Assembly (NCBI RefSeq): GCF_012847335.1
Contig: NZ_JABBDX010000003.1
Coordinates: 62,001 to 126,000, forward strand
Source of the DNA: Psychrobacter sp. MF31
GTDB lineage: Bacteria > Pseudomonadota > Gammaproteobacteria > Pseudomonadales > Moraxellaceae
DNA: 64,000 nucleotides
Reading direction: 5' to 3'
A model generated the notes under the pieces. That model searched no databases, was not told the origin of the DNA, and worked only from the letters and a program-made list of their open reading frames with translations. A program made the position numbers and the translations under genes. Every line of letters starts with the position of its first letter. Position 1 is the first letter of the stretch. Shown here one piece after another: positions 1 to 8,892 of this stretch.

Positions 1-157
1 GTACAGGAGTCATCTCAATCATTAACACGCGCTGACCAACTTTGGTCGTGGTCGCGGCTTGAGCACTGATCGGTAACAAGGACGCGCCAAGCAGCATCAG
101 CGCAGGGCAATAAATAGGCAATAAGGTCTTGGTCAGAGGCAGTGATGGTCGAATCAT
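1..157 (-). CDS. Exported protein of unknown function, N-terminal part only
   Basis: The gene starts with ATG at 157 and runs leftward off the window edge, so only 52 codons are visible. The first ~35 residues form a signal peptide: a positively charged start (MIRP), a hydrophobic core rich in Leu, Pro and Ala, then an ISAQA-like signal peptidase I site. The mature part begins ATTTKVGQRVLMIEMTPV and is too short to assign to a family. It is read on the same strand as slt, about 490 bases further on, so it may be a separate transcription unit. The function is not recognised. Confidence 0.6.
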   Translation of the reverse strand, partial: MIRPSLPLTKTLLPIYCPALMLLGASLLPISAQAATTTKVGQRVLMIEMTPV

Positions 158-393
158 AACAAACAAATAATATCAATAAATTAGAAAAATGAAGTTGGAA
201 ATCGGCACTTAAGCGCCAATCCTAAGCTAACTAAAGCGATTTCAATTATCGGCTTAAAATCATCGCCTTTTTTAATCATCACAAATCGTACAAGCTTACT
301 GTTAAAAAATTGGCAGTTGCCATTTGCTCAGTATTTATTCACCCAGCACCTTTACTTTGCCTAATCCTAGATTTAAGCCAGTAAATAATCAGC

Positions 394-418
394 TTTTATT
401 CAACCCTATTGAATAAAA
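394..418. repeat. Perfect 10-bp inverted repeat
   Basis: TTTTATTCAA at 394-403 and its exact reverse complement at 409-418 flank a 5-base loop. It has no T-run typical of a terminator on the strand of slt. It lies 237 bases upstream of the start of the exported protein at 157, so it could be an operator or an mRNA stem. The role is unknown. Confidence 0.5.
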
Positions 419-584
419 ACCAAGAATAAAACCACCGCAAATAAAAAGAGATATTTAGTATTATTATGGACGCTAACTAATGAAATTGTTGCCAAAACAA
501 TAGTAGCAAATGAAGAAATATTCTCTATAGCAAAATCGTAAGCTTCGCGTAACGACGATCAAAAGCGATGCTTTAAATCCTTGC

Positions 585-618
585 AATAAAAAAGCCAACA
601 GCAAGGTTGCAATTGGCT
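585..618 (-). terminator. Terminator of slt
   Basis: Read on the minus strand, an AGCCAA...TTGGCT stem (613-618 with 593-598) is followed by a T-rich run. It sits 28 bases beyond the slt stop codon. Confidence 0.6.
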
Positions 619-645
619 GAATTAAAAACAGAGAAATAAAGCTTA

Positions 646-2715
646 TTAGTATCCTGCCGGAACTGTTCCCATGCGCTGTAAAATCGGTTGATTGCGACCT
701 AGCAAGCTGCTGTAAATAGTGGCATTTTCCATGACGTTTTTAACGTAATTTCGCGTTTCAGGATACGGGATGCTCTCAACGTATTGGTCGGCGGCAAGTG
801 AGCCAAAGTCCGGCTGCCAGCGTTTGGCTTTGTTAGGTCCTGCGTTGTAGCCTGCAGTGGCAAGGACAGGTTGACCGCCAAGCTTTCCTAAAATATCGCC
901 CATATACCACGTGCCGTAGCGAATATTGGTATCGCCGCTGTTGGCATTGGCAGCGCTGTAGGACTCGCCCAAATTGCGAGCGATATATTTGGCAGTGTCC
1001 GGCATGATTTGCATCAAGCCACTGGCACCAACGTTTGATCGCGCGGAGGTGACAAAGCGGCTTTCTTGGCGCATGATGCCATACGCCCAAGCCGGATCAA
1101 TGCCTGCCGAGCGGCTGTAGCGAACGACCGCATCTTGGTGCGGCATCGGGTGCGATAACGCAAAGTTTTTGGCTTTATAGCTGTTATCTGCCGCATAGAT
1201 GGCGCGATCAAGCCAGCCGTAATCGTGGGCTTGACGAGCCGCAGCTAAAATGAGCGCGTCATCACGGTTATCACGGGCAACTTTGACCGCCCAGTTCCAT
1301 TCGCGGTTGGCATAAGCTCGGCTGGCATCAGCATTATATAAAGCAAAAGCGCGCGCAAAATGCGGATCTTGCAGCACGCGGGCGCGATCGCTTGCGCTGA
1401 TATTGGGCAAACTGCTGCCGCCGGTTGAATTGACATCAAAGCGCAAGCCCGCTCTATCTTTTGCCATTAAGCCATAATAATCATCCGTTTTGGCAATGTG
1501 CTGATACATTTTTTTGGCAATGCCGCGCTTTTTAGCGTCCCCAGATTGCTCATAAGATCGCGCCAACCAATATTGCCATTGACTGGTTTTTTGCAAATCG
1601 GTGTCCATTCGCGCAATGGCTTCAACCGCATCATTCCAGCGGCTAAAACGGATCGCCGCTTTGGCATATTCCTCAGCTTCTTCATTGCTAAAGTCATCGT
1701 CCAAACTTTTGGCAAACCAATCGACCGCTTCACGATTAAAGCCGTCATCGGTGTTGTGCATCATGCGCTGAAAGCCCAAAATCCGGTAGCCATAGCGGCG
1801 TGTGTCCTCATTAAGCAATCGCGATTGGCGCTGATTGTCTTGTTTAATGTCAAAATCAAGCTGAACGGCGGCTTCGCGATACGATTTGTCGGCAATGCGC
1901 CCCAAAGCATAAAGGTACAGGTATTGATTGACCTGACTTGGCGGCAGGGTATTAAATCGGCTGATAAATCCGGTTGGGTTTAACTGAATCTCGCTTAAGG
2001 CTGAGTAGGCAATCGGCACGCCAAGCTTGCTAGACAGCGCCATAATGTCGCCCGTTTTGCCGGCTCGCAGCATTCGTTTAAGGCGTGCTGCTCGTTCTTG
2101 GTTGCTGATCAACACGTTATTGTTCATTTCAAGCGCTAGCTGATCGCAAAGCGCCGGCTGCTTTTTGGTGGCAAGCCAAACGTTATTTTTTTCTGCCATC
2201 GCTCGCATGGTATCACCGCCGTGATTAAACCCAAGCGCCACCGCGCAGCGCTCGGACTCATCGGCATTATGAATCAAATTGGCAACTTGCCGAACAGACG
2301 CATAATCCCCTGATGCTGCTTTGGTTTCTGCAAAATCAGCAACCAGCTTTTCTGCCATCACTGTGTTGGGATATTGACGGACAAATTGCGACACTGCCGC
2401 CGAGCTTTGCGCGTTCAAATTTAGATTCATCCGCCAATATGCTGGATACATCGCAAATAAGCCGCCGCTCATCTGCTGCTCGTAATTAAACAGCGCCCCC
2501 ACATCACCGCGGTCAGCGGCGCGGGCGGCATCATTAAAATAGTTGATGCTGCTGTCCACTTGATAGCCGCCATTATAGACGGGCGCAGGGTCAGCGCAAG
2601 CTACTTGCAGCGCGCCTAAACTGCCCAAAATCGTAGCAGATAGCATGCCGACTTTCGCCGGAAAAAAGCGGCGTTTTGCCAATACAGGCTTGGAAACGAA
2701 GCGATGTTGGGACAT
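646..2715 (-). CDS. slt: Soluble lytic murein transglycosylase (Slt70 family)
   Basis: This is a periplasmic muramidase that cleaves peptidoglycan between MurNAc and GlcNAc with formation of 1,6-anhydro-muropeptides, used in cell-wall turnover and recycling. The 689-residue protein has an N-terminal export signal ending near QVACADPAP. A long alpha-helical superhelical U/L region follows. The C-terminal SLT domain (about 530-660) carries the catalytic Glu551 in the ES motif of MRQESRFV, then GASGLMQIMP and AGYNAGPNKAKRW, all hallmarks of the family. The length is near the usual ~640-690. A Cys lies near the cleavage site, but the residues before it (LQVAC) are a poor lipobox, so a soluble periplasmic protein is more likely than a lipoprotein. 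The gene stands alone with its own terminator. Confidence 0.93.
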   Translation of the reverse strand: MSQHRFVSKPVLAKRRFFPAKVGMLSATILGSLGALQVACADPAPVYNGGYQVDSSINYFNDAARAADRGDVGALFNYEQQMSGGLFAMYPAYWRMNLNLNAQSSAAVSQFVRQYPNTVMAEKLVADFAETKAASGDYASVRQVANLIHNADESERCAVALGFNHGGDTMRAMAEKNNVWLATKKQPALCDQLALEMNNNVLISNQERAARLKRMLRAGKTGDIMALSSKLGVPIAYSALSEIQLNPTGFISRFNTLPPSQVNQYLYLYALGRIADKSYREAAVQLDFDIKQDNQRQSRLLNEDTRRYGYRILGFQRMMHNTDDGFNREAVDWFAKSLDDDFSNEEAEEYAKAAIRFSRWNDAVEAIARMDTDLQKTSQWQYWLARSYEQSGDAKKRGIAKKMYQHIAKTDDYYGLMAKDRAGLRFDVNSTGGSSLPNISASDRARVLQDPHFARAFALYNADASRAYANREWNWAVKVARDNRDDALILAAARQAHDYGWLDRAIYAADNSYKAKNFALSHPMPHQDAVVRYSRSAGIDPAWAYGIMRQESRFVTSARSNVGASGLMQIMPDTAKYIARNLGESYSAANANSGDTNIRYGTWYMGDILGKLGGQPVLATAGYNAGPNKAKRWQPDFGSLAADQYVESIPYPETRNYVKNVMENATIYSSLLGRNQPILQRMGTVPAGY

Positions 2716-3098
2716 TGAATTCTCTTTTTCTCAAAAAATCGTTTTTAAAATCAAGCAATAATAATAGCGCCCGAACCTTGGGCATTTTTACCATCATACT
2801 AAATCATTAATACAATCACCACCTATCTTACCGATTTATAGCCGTTTGGACAGCTTACCGTCATAATTTTGCGATAAAAGGCAATTTTCTAAAGATTATT
2901 TTCTTAACCTATCAGCTTTTGCCAATGAGCCTCAATTTTTTAAGATAAGCAATTGATACCTTTAGCAATCCTTAAGTGAATTAACGCCTTGCTTTTTTAG
3001 GATTTTTTCCCATTAAAAGCAAATTATGCTAAAATATGCCGCCTATATTTTTGATTGTGGCAAGATTTTGCCTTGCCGGTTAGCCATTGGATGCCAAT
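2716..3098. other. Divergent slt/miaB intergenic region
   Basis: About 380 AT-rich bases separate the two divergent starts. They must hold both promoters. No RNA gene, repeat or further ORF with a ribosome-binding site was seen. Confidence 0.4.
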
Positions 3099-4547
3099 AT
3101 GAGTGTTTCCGTCTTTGACCCTCGTCAACATGTTCCTGCTGTCCCTGAAGCGGCGGTCGTGCCTGCAAGTCATGCCAAACCCAAAAAGGTGTTTGTCACC
3201 ACCCAAGGCTGTCAGATGAACGTTTATGATTCGGGCAAAATGCTCGATGTTCTTGGCGACTCGCACGGCATGGAGATGACCGACAACATTGATGAAGCCG
3301 ACGTTTTATTGATGAACACCTGCTCTATCCGCGAAAAAGCGCAAGAAAAAGTGTTTTCAGAATTGGGTCGCTGGCGAAAACTGAAAGAAAAACGCCCTGA
3401 TTTGGTTATTGGCGTTGGCGGCTGCGTGGCGTCCCAAGAAGGCGACAATATCCAAAAACGTGCGCCCTATGTCGATATGGTTTTTGGACCACAAACCTTA
3501 CACCGCTTGCCTGAGCTTTATAATAAATCACAAGAGCAGCAAGACATCGCGCCAAAAAACCGCATCGGTACGATTGACGTATCATTCCCAAGCATTGAAA
3601 AGTTTGACTTTTTACCTGAGCCGCGCGTTGAGGGCTTTAAAGCGTTTGTTTCCATCATGGAAGGCTGCTCAAAATATTGCTCATTTTGCGTCGTGCCCTA
3701 CACTCGCGGTGAAGAATTGTCGCGACCGCTTGATGATGTCTTAGCCGAAATTGACTCCCTTGCCGCTCAAGGTATCCGCGAAATTAATTTATTAGGTCAA
3801 AACGTCAACGGCTATCGCGGCGAAAAAGACGACGGCAGCATTTGCCGATTTGCTGAGCTTTTACACTACGTTTCGCACATCGATGGCGTTGAGCGCATCC
3901 GCTTTACCACCAGCCACCCGCTTGAATTTACCGATGACATTATCGACGCTTACGCTAAATTGCCAGAACTGGTCTCGCATTTGCATTTGCCGGTTCAAAG
4001 CGGCTCAAACGCGATTTTGGCAGCGATGAAGCGCAACCATACCATTGACGTTTATATCAACCAAATTAATAAACTCAAAGCCATTCGCCCTGATTTGTAT
4101 TTATCAAGCGACTTTATTATCGGCTTTCCGGGGGAAACGGATGCCGATTTTGAAGATACGTTAAACCTTGCTAAAGCTTTGGATTTTGACCATTCCTACA
4201 GCTTTATTTATTCCAAACGTCCCGGAACGCCTGCCGCTGAATTGCCGGATGATGTTAGCTTTGCCACCAAAAAAGCGCGCTTAGCGACGTTTCAAAAGGT
4301 GATTGTGGACTCAACCCTTGCCAAAACTCATGAGATGGTCGGCAAAAGCGTTCGCGTGTTGGTTGAGCAAATTGCCGACCGCCATCCAGATTGCCTCATT
4401 GGTACGGCGGACAATACGCGAACGGTAATGTTCCCGTACGCCGAGGACGAAATGGAAAGCTTACTTGGCAAAATCGTCAGCGTTCGCGTCACCGATTTTG
4501 TCAGCCCGCATATGGTCAAAGGTGAAATTGAAGAAGTTTTAGCTTAA
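3099..4547 (+). CDS. miaB: tRNA-2-methylthio-N6-dimethylallyladenosine synthase MiaB
   Basis: MiaB is a radical-SAM methylthiotransferase that converts i6A37 to ms2i6A37 in tRNAs reading UNN codons. The N-terminal UPF0004 domain carries the three auxiliary-cluster cysteines (in [17 protein letters not shown] and GVGGCVAS). The radical-SAM CxxxCxxC is Cys190/194/197 ([10 protein letters not shown]). The C-terminal TRAM domain spans about the last 65 residues and ends in [15 protein letters not shown] prefer ATG 3099 (482 aa) over the in-frame TTG at 3087. Neither has a strong ribosome-binding site. The gene is followed directly by a terminator and is monocistronic. In many gammaproteobacteria miaB is followed by ybeZ-ybeY; that linkage is absent here. 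Confidence 0.96.
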   Translation: MSVSVFDPRQHVPAVPEAAVVPASHAKPKKVFVTTQGCQMNVYDSGKMLDVLGDSHGMEMTDNIDEADVLLMNTCSIREKAQEKVFSELGRWRKLKEKRPDLVIGVGGCVASQEGDNIQKRAPYVDMVFGPQTLHRLPELYNKSQEQQDIAPKNRIGTIDVSFPSIEKFDFLPEPRVEGFKAFVSIMEGCSKYCSFCVVPYTRGEELSRPLDDVLAEIDSLAAQGIREINLLGQNVNGYRGEKDDGSICRFAELLHYVSHIDGVERIRFTTSHPLEFTDDIIDAYAKLPELVSHLHLPVQSGSNAILAAMKRNHTIDVYINQINKLKAIRPDLYLSSDFIIGFPGETDADFEDTLNLAKALDFDHSYSFIYSKRPGTPAAELPDDVSFATKKARLATFQKVIVDSTLAKTHEMVGKSVRVLVEQIADRHPDCLIGTADNTRTVMFPYAEDEMESLLGKIVSVRVTDFVSPHMVKGEIEEVLA

Positions 4548-4585
4548 ATTTTGCTTTAAATTTACCTTTAAAAAGTCGTCAAATT

Positions 4586-4618
4586 AAAAAAGCCGCTCTA
4601 AATTAGAACGGCTTTTTT
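4586..4618 (+). terminator. Terminator of miaB
   Basis: An AGCCG...CGGCT hairpin is flanked by an A-run and followed by six Ts, 40 bases after the miaB stop. The A/T symmetry means it may also stop transcripts arriving from the minus strand. Confidence 0.8.
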
Positions 4619-4639
4619 GTTATAAAAATTAATTACAAA

Positions 4640-4846
4640 TTAATCCGCCAACCAATTGGTTTTGCGCAATTCACACTTCACCGCTTTTCGGCGGCGACGG
4701 GTCAATTGCGCCGGATTTTCTTTATCATGAACACCGCCTTTTTTAAGCAAAGGATTTTGCGCGATGGCGTTTCTTGCTTTGATCTGCAAAGGTAAATTTT
4801 GTTGCTCAAGTTGACGGGCAAGCTTGAGCGATTGCTTTAGGCTCAT
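4640..4846 (-). CDS. Small basic protein of unknown function
   Basis: This 68-residue protein is rich in Lys and Arg (TRRRRKAVKCELRKTNW near its C-terminus) and has no signal peptide or membrane segment. The start is well supported: AAAAGGAGGCATC precedes the ATG at 4846, a near-consensus ribosome-binding site at good spacing. It lies 39 bases downstream of rtcB on the same strand and may be co-transcribed with it. The charge suggests nucleic-acid or ribosome contact, but this is inference only. No family is recognised. Confidence 0.7.
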   Translation of the reverse strand: MSLKQSLKLARQLEQQNLPLQIKARNAIAQNPLLKKGGVHDKENPAQLTRRRRKAVKCELRKTNWLAD

Positions 4847-4885
4847 GATGCCTCCTTTTATACATTTATTATTGTTATATTGATA

Positions 4886-6100
4886 CTAGCCCTTCACGCA
4901 CATGACTTGCTTGAGCGTGTGGACGACTTCCACCAAATCGGCTTGGTTTGCCATCACCTCGTCGATGTCTTTATAAGCGCCGGGGATTTCGTCAATCACG
5001 CCTTTGTCTTTTCGGCACTCAACGCCTGCGGTTTGCTTAGCAAGCTCATCGACGCTAAACACGCGCGCCGCTTTGCTTCGGCTCATTTTGCGCCCTGCCC
5101 CATGCGAGCACGAACAAAACGACTCGCTGTTGCCAAGACCGCGAACGATAAAGGACTTTGCGCCCATTGAACCTGGGATAATTCCAAGCTCACCAGCGTT
5201 GGCGCTAATCGCCCCTTTTCGAGTGACAAATACCTGCTCACCAAAATGCAGCTCTTCATTGACATAATTATGATGGCAATTAATCGCCTCTTTAGTCGGC
5301 ACAAATGGCGGCAAGCCTGCTTTTGGCGAACTAATTGCTTTTAGCACCAACGCCATCATCTCGCGGCGATTGGCTAGCGCGTAATCTTGCGCCCAATCGA
5401 CCGCCTCGACATAATCGGCAAAGCTATTTGAACCCTCAGCAAAATAGGACAAATCGCGGTCAGGAACGTGACCAAATCGCGACTGCTGCTCTTTTTTTGC
5501 CAAATTAATAAAATAGCGCCCGATGGCGTTACCAATCCCGCGACTTCCTGAATGCAGCATCACCCAAACGTCTTGGTTTTCATCCAAACAAAGCTCAATA
5601 AAGTGGTTGCCACTACCCAGCGTCCCAAGCTGCCGCGCCCAAGTTTGATCAAAGTTTTTGACCATTTTAAGTAGTCCGGCATGCTTATCGGTAATTGGCT
5701 TTAAGCGTTTGCCAAGCGGGTCAAGGGTCGACATTTTGGCTTTGATTTGCTTATGAAAGTCAAAGCCAACCGGAACGGCGCTTTCAATGGCAAGTCGTAG
5801 CGGCTTTAAGTTTTCGGGCAAGTCAAATGCTTTTAAGGACAAGCGCACCGCGTTCATTCCGCAGCCAATATCCACGCCAACTGCCGCCGGAATAATCGCC
5901 GATTTGGTCGGAATCACGCTACCGACAGTCGCGCCAATGCCCAAATGAACGTCCGGCATTACCGCGATATGCGAGTGGATAAAGTCCAGCTTTGAGAGCG
6001 CAAAAAGCTGATTCATCGCGCCTTGCTCGACGTCTTTGGTAAAGATTTTCACCGGAACGCCTTGCTTGCCGGACTCATTTAAAATAAGTTGAATACTCAT
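4886..6100 (-). CDS. rtcB: RNA-splicing ligase RtcB
   Basis: RtcB is a GTP- and Mn2+-dependent RNA ligase that joins 2',3'-cyclic-phosphate or 3'-phosphate ends to 5'-OH ends, acting in RNA repair. The 404-residue protein matches the family length (~390-480). It shows the metal-binding motif DIGCGMNAVRL with its Asp and Cys, then GSGNHFIEL and HSGSRGIGN. SHGAGRKMSRSKA near the C-terminus provides the His adjacent to the guanylylation site. The start ATG at 6100 follows GGAAATTTGAATCA. No rtcA cyclase or sigma-54 activator RtcR lies nearby, so it is not the classical rtcBA operon. A small basic protein follows. Confidence 0.95.
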   Translation of the reverse strand: MSIQLILNESGKQGVPVKIFTKDVEQGAMNQLFALSKLDFIHSHIAVMPDVHLGIGATVGSVIPTKSAIIPAAVGVDIGCGMNAVRLSLKAFDLPENLKPLRLAIESAVPVGFDFHKQIKAKMSTLDPLGKRLKPITDKHAGLLKMVKNFDQTWARQLGTLGSGNHFIELCLDENQDVWVMLHSGSRGIGNAIGRYFINLAKKEQQSRFGHVPDRDLSYFAEGSNSFADYVEAVDWAQDYALANRREMMALVLKAISSPKAGLPPFVPTKEAINCHHNYVNEELHFGEQVFVTRKGAISANAGELGIIPGSMGAKSFIVRGLGNSESFCSCSHGAGRKMSRSKAARVFSVDELAKQTAGVECRKDKGVIDEIPGAYKDIDEVMANQADLVEVVHTLKQVMCVKG

Positions 6101-6324
6101 TGATTCAAATTTCCATTATACGATGGGTCAAAAGTTGCTTATTAAACTTTAGTGTCATTAACCGTTTAAATGCCATTGATTACAGGCTACTTATTAAAAA
6201 ACGATTAATAGTTAAGCAAAAAAAGACCACAAAAAATCCTGGCTATTGCGACAGCAATAAACCAACGCAACATCGTCTTGGAATTGAAAAAATCAGTTGG
6301 AAAAGAAAATAAGCAAGCAATTAA

Positions 6325-6342
6325 AATAAGCTTGGACTTATT
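6325..6342 (-). terminator. Weak AT-rich hairpin after the 28-codon ORF
   Basis: AATAAG and its complement flank a 6-base loop and overlap the stop codon of the 28-codon ORF. A T-rich tail follows on the minus strand. The stem is short and AT-only, so termination would be weak at best. Confidence 0.3.
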
Positions 6343-6427
6343 ATTTTGCGAACCCAAATCCTAGTGAGTTCTCCAACATGATTGTAATCAACAACGATGA
6401 CAATTCTACGGGCGTTAATTGCGGCAT
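6341..6427 (-). CDS. Possible 28-residue peptide with strong translation signals
   Basis: The ORF begins with ATG at 6427 and ends with TAA at 6341-6343. It encodes MPQLTPVELSSLLITIML followed by ENSLGFGFAK. AAGGAGG lies 7 bases before the ATG, among the best ribosome-binding sites in the window. Upstream on the same strand are a consensus -10 (TATAAT) with a TTGCTT -35 at 17-base spacing, and a perfect 10-bp inverted repeat in the predicted leader. The peptide is amphipathic to hydrophobic in its middle and acidic-to-polar at its ends. It lies between lysE and rtcB, read in the same direction, and could be a regulatory leader peptide for rtcB, a small membrane-associated protein or a peptide precursor. 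No family is recognised. Confidence 0.5.
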   Translation of the reverse strand: MPQLTPVELSSLLITIMLENSLGFGFAK

Positions 6428-6482
6428 TTTGAGTCCTCCTTAGGTTGGGCTAATTTGAAAAACTAGCGGGGTAAAAGATAGC

Positions 6483-6510
6483 TTTGCTAAATTAAAAGAT
6501 ATTTAGCAAA
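6483..6510. repeat. Perfect 10-bp inverted repeat in the leader of the small ORF
   Basis: TTTGCTAAAT at 6483-6492 and its exact reverse complement at 6501-6510 are separated by 8 bases. The repeat lies directly downstream of the predicted -10 on the minus strand, so it would form a stem at the very 5' end of the transcript or serve as a repressor operator over the start site. Confidence 0.65.
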
Positions 6511-6521
6511 ATGGATGAACA

Positions 6522-6550
6522 ATTATAAGGCATTTCAATCACTTAAGCAA
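6522..6550 (-). promoter_or_regulatory. Predicted sigma-70 promoter for the 28-codon ORF
   Basis: Read on the minus strand, TTGCTT (6545-6550) and a perfect TATAAT (6522-6527) are 17 bases apart. Transcription would begin near 6515 and give a leader of about 88 bases before the ATG at 6427. The prediction comes from hexamer match and spacing only. Confidence 0.5.
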
Positions 6551-6694
6551 TGATTATTTAGATTTAGGTTTTAAATTTCCTAAAGTCGCTCAACTGGTAT
6601 CAATTTTTTTTGCTTGCTGTTCATTTCATTCACAGAGGCGGCAAAAAATTCATCCCAGCATCGCTGTATTATTGTTAGGCATAAAAACAATGAT

Positions 6695-7402
6695 TTAAAA
6701 AATATTTCCGGCAACCTCAACCAATAACGCCGCCGCAATCAGCATAAAAATTACGCCGCAGCCGCGATTGAGCCAAAGCAGCCGCTCGCCGACATCAAGC
6801 CAGCCCGACAGCTTTTTGCCGCCGCTGGTGTAAATCAGCTGCCAAATGGTTTCACTGACAAACAGCCCGATGGTCAGCACAATATACTGCGACCAAAGTG
6901 GCGCTTTAAAATTGATAAACTTAGGGAAAAAGGCAGCAAAAAATAAAATGGCTTTGGGATTGGATAGCGCCACCCAAACGCCCGTTTTAAATAAGGTTCT
7001 TGGCGGCGGGGCTTGGCTTACAGCAGCAGCGGAAACGCTTTTGGCAACCGGCTCAAAATTGCCCTCGCTATTCACCGCTTCTTCCAACGCTTGGGCATCT
7101 CCAGTAAGGCTTGAGGGCGTCGTATCCCGCCAAGCTGAAATTCCAAGATAAAGTAAATAAATACCGCCAACCGCTTTAATCAGTAGCAAAATCCAAGGCG
7201 ACTGGCGACTGATGACATCCAGCCCTAAAAGTGTGGCGACCAGTAATATAAATAGCCCAACGCTCAATCCTGCCAGCGTCCAAAGCGTTTTTTTCACGCC
7301 GTAATTGAGACCATATTGAAAGGCAAGCAGCATATTGGGACCCGGCGTGGCAGAAATCAAAAACGTACTGGCAAAAAACGCCAAAAACCACTGCCAAGAC
7401 AT
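6695..7402 (-). CDS. LysE/RhtB family amino-acid exporter
   Basis: An inner-membrane translocator of the LysE/RhtB superfamily, which exports amino acids such as lysine, threonine or homoserine lactones. The N-terminus has the family signature ATPGPNMLLAFQYGLNYG in the first transmembrane pair. About six hydrophobic segments follow in 235 residues, with a typical VALSNPKAILFFAAFFPKF motif in the middle. A poorly conserved polar insertion of ~35 residues lies between segments 3 and 4 (around 100-130). ATG 7402 is preferred over the adjacent GTG 7405, with AGGGGCG as a ribosome-binding site. The substrate cannot be inferred. Confidence 0.9.
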   Translation of the reverse strand: MSWQWFLAFFASTFLISATPGPNMLLAFQYGLNYGVKKTLWTLAGLSVGLFILLVATLLGLDVISRQSPWILLLIKAVGGIYLLYLGISAWRDTTPSSLTGDAQALEEAVNSEGNFEPVAKSVSAAAVSQAPPPRTLFKTGVWVALSNPKAILFFAAFFPKFINFKAPLWSQYIVLTIGLFVSETIWQLIYTSGGKKLSGWLDVGERLLWLNRGCGVIFMLIAAALLVEVAGNIF

Positions 7403-7477
7403 CACGCGCCCCTATTTTTTTATGGTTAAAAATCTATAACCACTGCCAATCAGCAATCAGCTATAAGATGAAAAATT

Positions 7478-7513
7478 GATAAAAAAGCAAACACCGCCAT
7501 AAAGACGGTGTTT
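7478..7513 (-). terminator. Terminator of argE
   Basis: An AAACACCG...CGGTGTTT hairpin (8-bp stem, 7489-7496 with 7506-7513) is followed on the minus strand by a T-rich run. It lies between argE and lysE and separates their transcripts. Confidence 0.75.
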
Positions 7514-7586
7514 ATTCTATTAAAGCATAATTTATCACTAAAATAACAGTCAAAAATCAGATTATTTTTAACGTGAAAATCTGTGA

Positions 7587-8822
7587 TTAAGCGCTTAAGC
7601 CCTCAAGCAGCTTTTGCAAAAAGATATCGCAGCGCTTGATTTGACTGATTTCAACAAACTCGTCCGGCTTATGCGCTTGCTCAATACTGCCGGGACCACA
7701 AATGATGGTTGGGATGCCAGCGTTAGTAAATTGACCGCCTTCGGTGGCATAAGCCACTTTATGGCGCTGATCATCATCAACAAGCGCGGCAATAAGGTCT
7801 TGCAATGCTTTGCTGTCGCGGTCGGTCATCGCCGGAACGCCTTCTTCTTGAAGCAATTCAATCTTGGTTTCAGGGGCGCGATCTTGCATTTGCTTGCTAA
7901 GCTCAGCAATTTTATTTTGAATAGGAATGACGATATCGTCTTGGGACATGTGCGGCAAATTGCGATAATCAAAGGTAAATTCGCAAAAATTGGGGACGAT
8001 GTTGGTTGCCGTTCCGCCTGAAATCGTGCCGACGGATAAGGTGGCAAACGGGACGTCAAACACTTCATCAATATCATCACGCGATTTTAAATCTTCTGCC
8101 AAATCATCGACAAAGGCGACTAATCGGCTGGCATAGCTGATGGCATTCACGCCCCGATTGGTCAAAGACGAATGCGCCGATTTGCCATGGACTCGGCAGC
8201 GATAAACGGCAATGCCTTTATGAGCGGTGACCATTTTCATGTTGGTTGGCTCACCAACGATACAATAATCGGGCTGAATTCCGCGAGCTTTTAAATCGGC
8301 TAAAATCAGCGGCGCGCCCAAACAGCCTACCTCTTCATCAAAAGACAATGCCAAATGCAGCGGTTTTTTGAGTTTTCCTTGATTGGATAAGTCGACCGCT
8401 TTTGGCAAAAGGGTCAGCAAACAAGCAATAAAGCCTTTCATATCGCAAGCACCGCGACCAAACAGCTTGCCGTCTTTAACCACCGCGTTAAAGGGCTGTG
8501 ATGACCAGTTTTGACCATCCACAGGGACGACGTCGGTATGACCTGACAGCACGATGCCGCCTGAAACAATATCTTGCTGCATCCCTGCCTTTACCGTGAC
8601 AAACAAGTTGGCTTTGTCTTTTTGATCATTAAAGCTAAGCGTGGTATCCAGCCCAAGCGCTTGGCAGTAGCCTTGAACGTCATGAATCAGCGCAAGGTTT
8701 GAATGTCGGCTGACGGTATCAAAACCAATCAAGCGCCCAAGCCAATCAAGGCTATCTGAGGGATAATCGCTAACATGCGCTTTTGACAACATGGTGCTGT
8801 GATTACTTACCGTTAACGTCAT
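7587..8822 (-). CDS. argE: Acetylornithine deacetylase ArgE
   Basis: This M20 metallohydrolase removes the acetyl group from N2-acetylornithine to give ornithine in linear arginine biosynthesis. The 411-residue protein shows the zinc-site motifs in order: SGHTDVVPVDGQNW (His and Asp), GRGACDMKGF (bridging Asp), DEEVGCLGA (general base Glu and metal Glu), VGEPTNMKMVTAHKG, and a final His in IEQAHKPDEFV. The ~110-residue dimerisation insert lies between about 180 and 290. M20 peptidases such as DapE or carboxypeptidases are close relatives, but the motif context and length fit ArgE best. ATG 8822 follows AAGGAGTCATC. It stands alone, not in an arg operon. Confidence 0.88.
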   Translation of the reverse strand: MTLTVSNHSTMLSKAHVSDYPSDSLDWLGRLIGFDTVSRHSNLALIHDVQGYCQALGLDTTLSFNDQKDKANLFVTVKAGMQQDIVSGGIVLSGHTDVVPVDGQNWSSQPFNAVVKDGKLFGRGACDMKGFIACLLTLLPKAVDLSNQGKLKKPLHLALSFDEEVGCLGAPLILADLKARGIQPDYCIVGEPTNMKMVTAHKGIAVYRCRVHGKSAHSSLTNRGVNAISYASRLVAFVDDLAEDLKSRDDIDEVFDVPFATLSVGTISGGTATNIVPNFCEFTFDYRNLPHMSQDDIVIPIQNKIAELSKQMQDRAPETKIELLQEEGVPAMTDRDSKALQDLIAALVDDDQRHKVAYATEGGQFTNAGIPTIICGPGSIEQAHKPDEFVEISQIKRCDIFLQKLLEGLSA

Positions 8823-8892
8823 GATGACTCCTTAACTTAACATCAAGATCAAGCCTTAAAATACGCCGTTAGTTTTAAACCATGGCATCCCA

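Larger units (their letters stand above)
158..645. other. Intergenic region with slt terminator and an AT-rich inverted repeat
   Basis: No credible gene is seen on either strand. The region holds the slt terminator (585-618) and a perfect 10-bp inverted repeat with a 5-base loop (394-418). It must also contain the promoter of the exported protein starting at 157, which I could not place. Confidence 0.5.

Noticed and set aside
1498-1983. 161-codon open frame on the plus strand inside slt
   Set aside because: It is the antisense shadow of slt, lacks a ribosome-binding site and family features, and the minus-strand frame is clearly the coding one.
6100-6312. 70-codon plus-strand ORF starting opposite the rtcB start
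   Set aside because: Lys/Asn-rich AT-driven translation, no ribosome-binding site and no recognised similarity.
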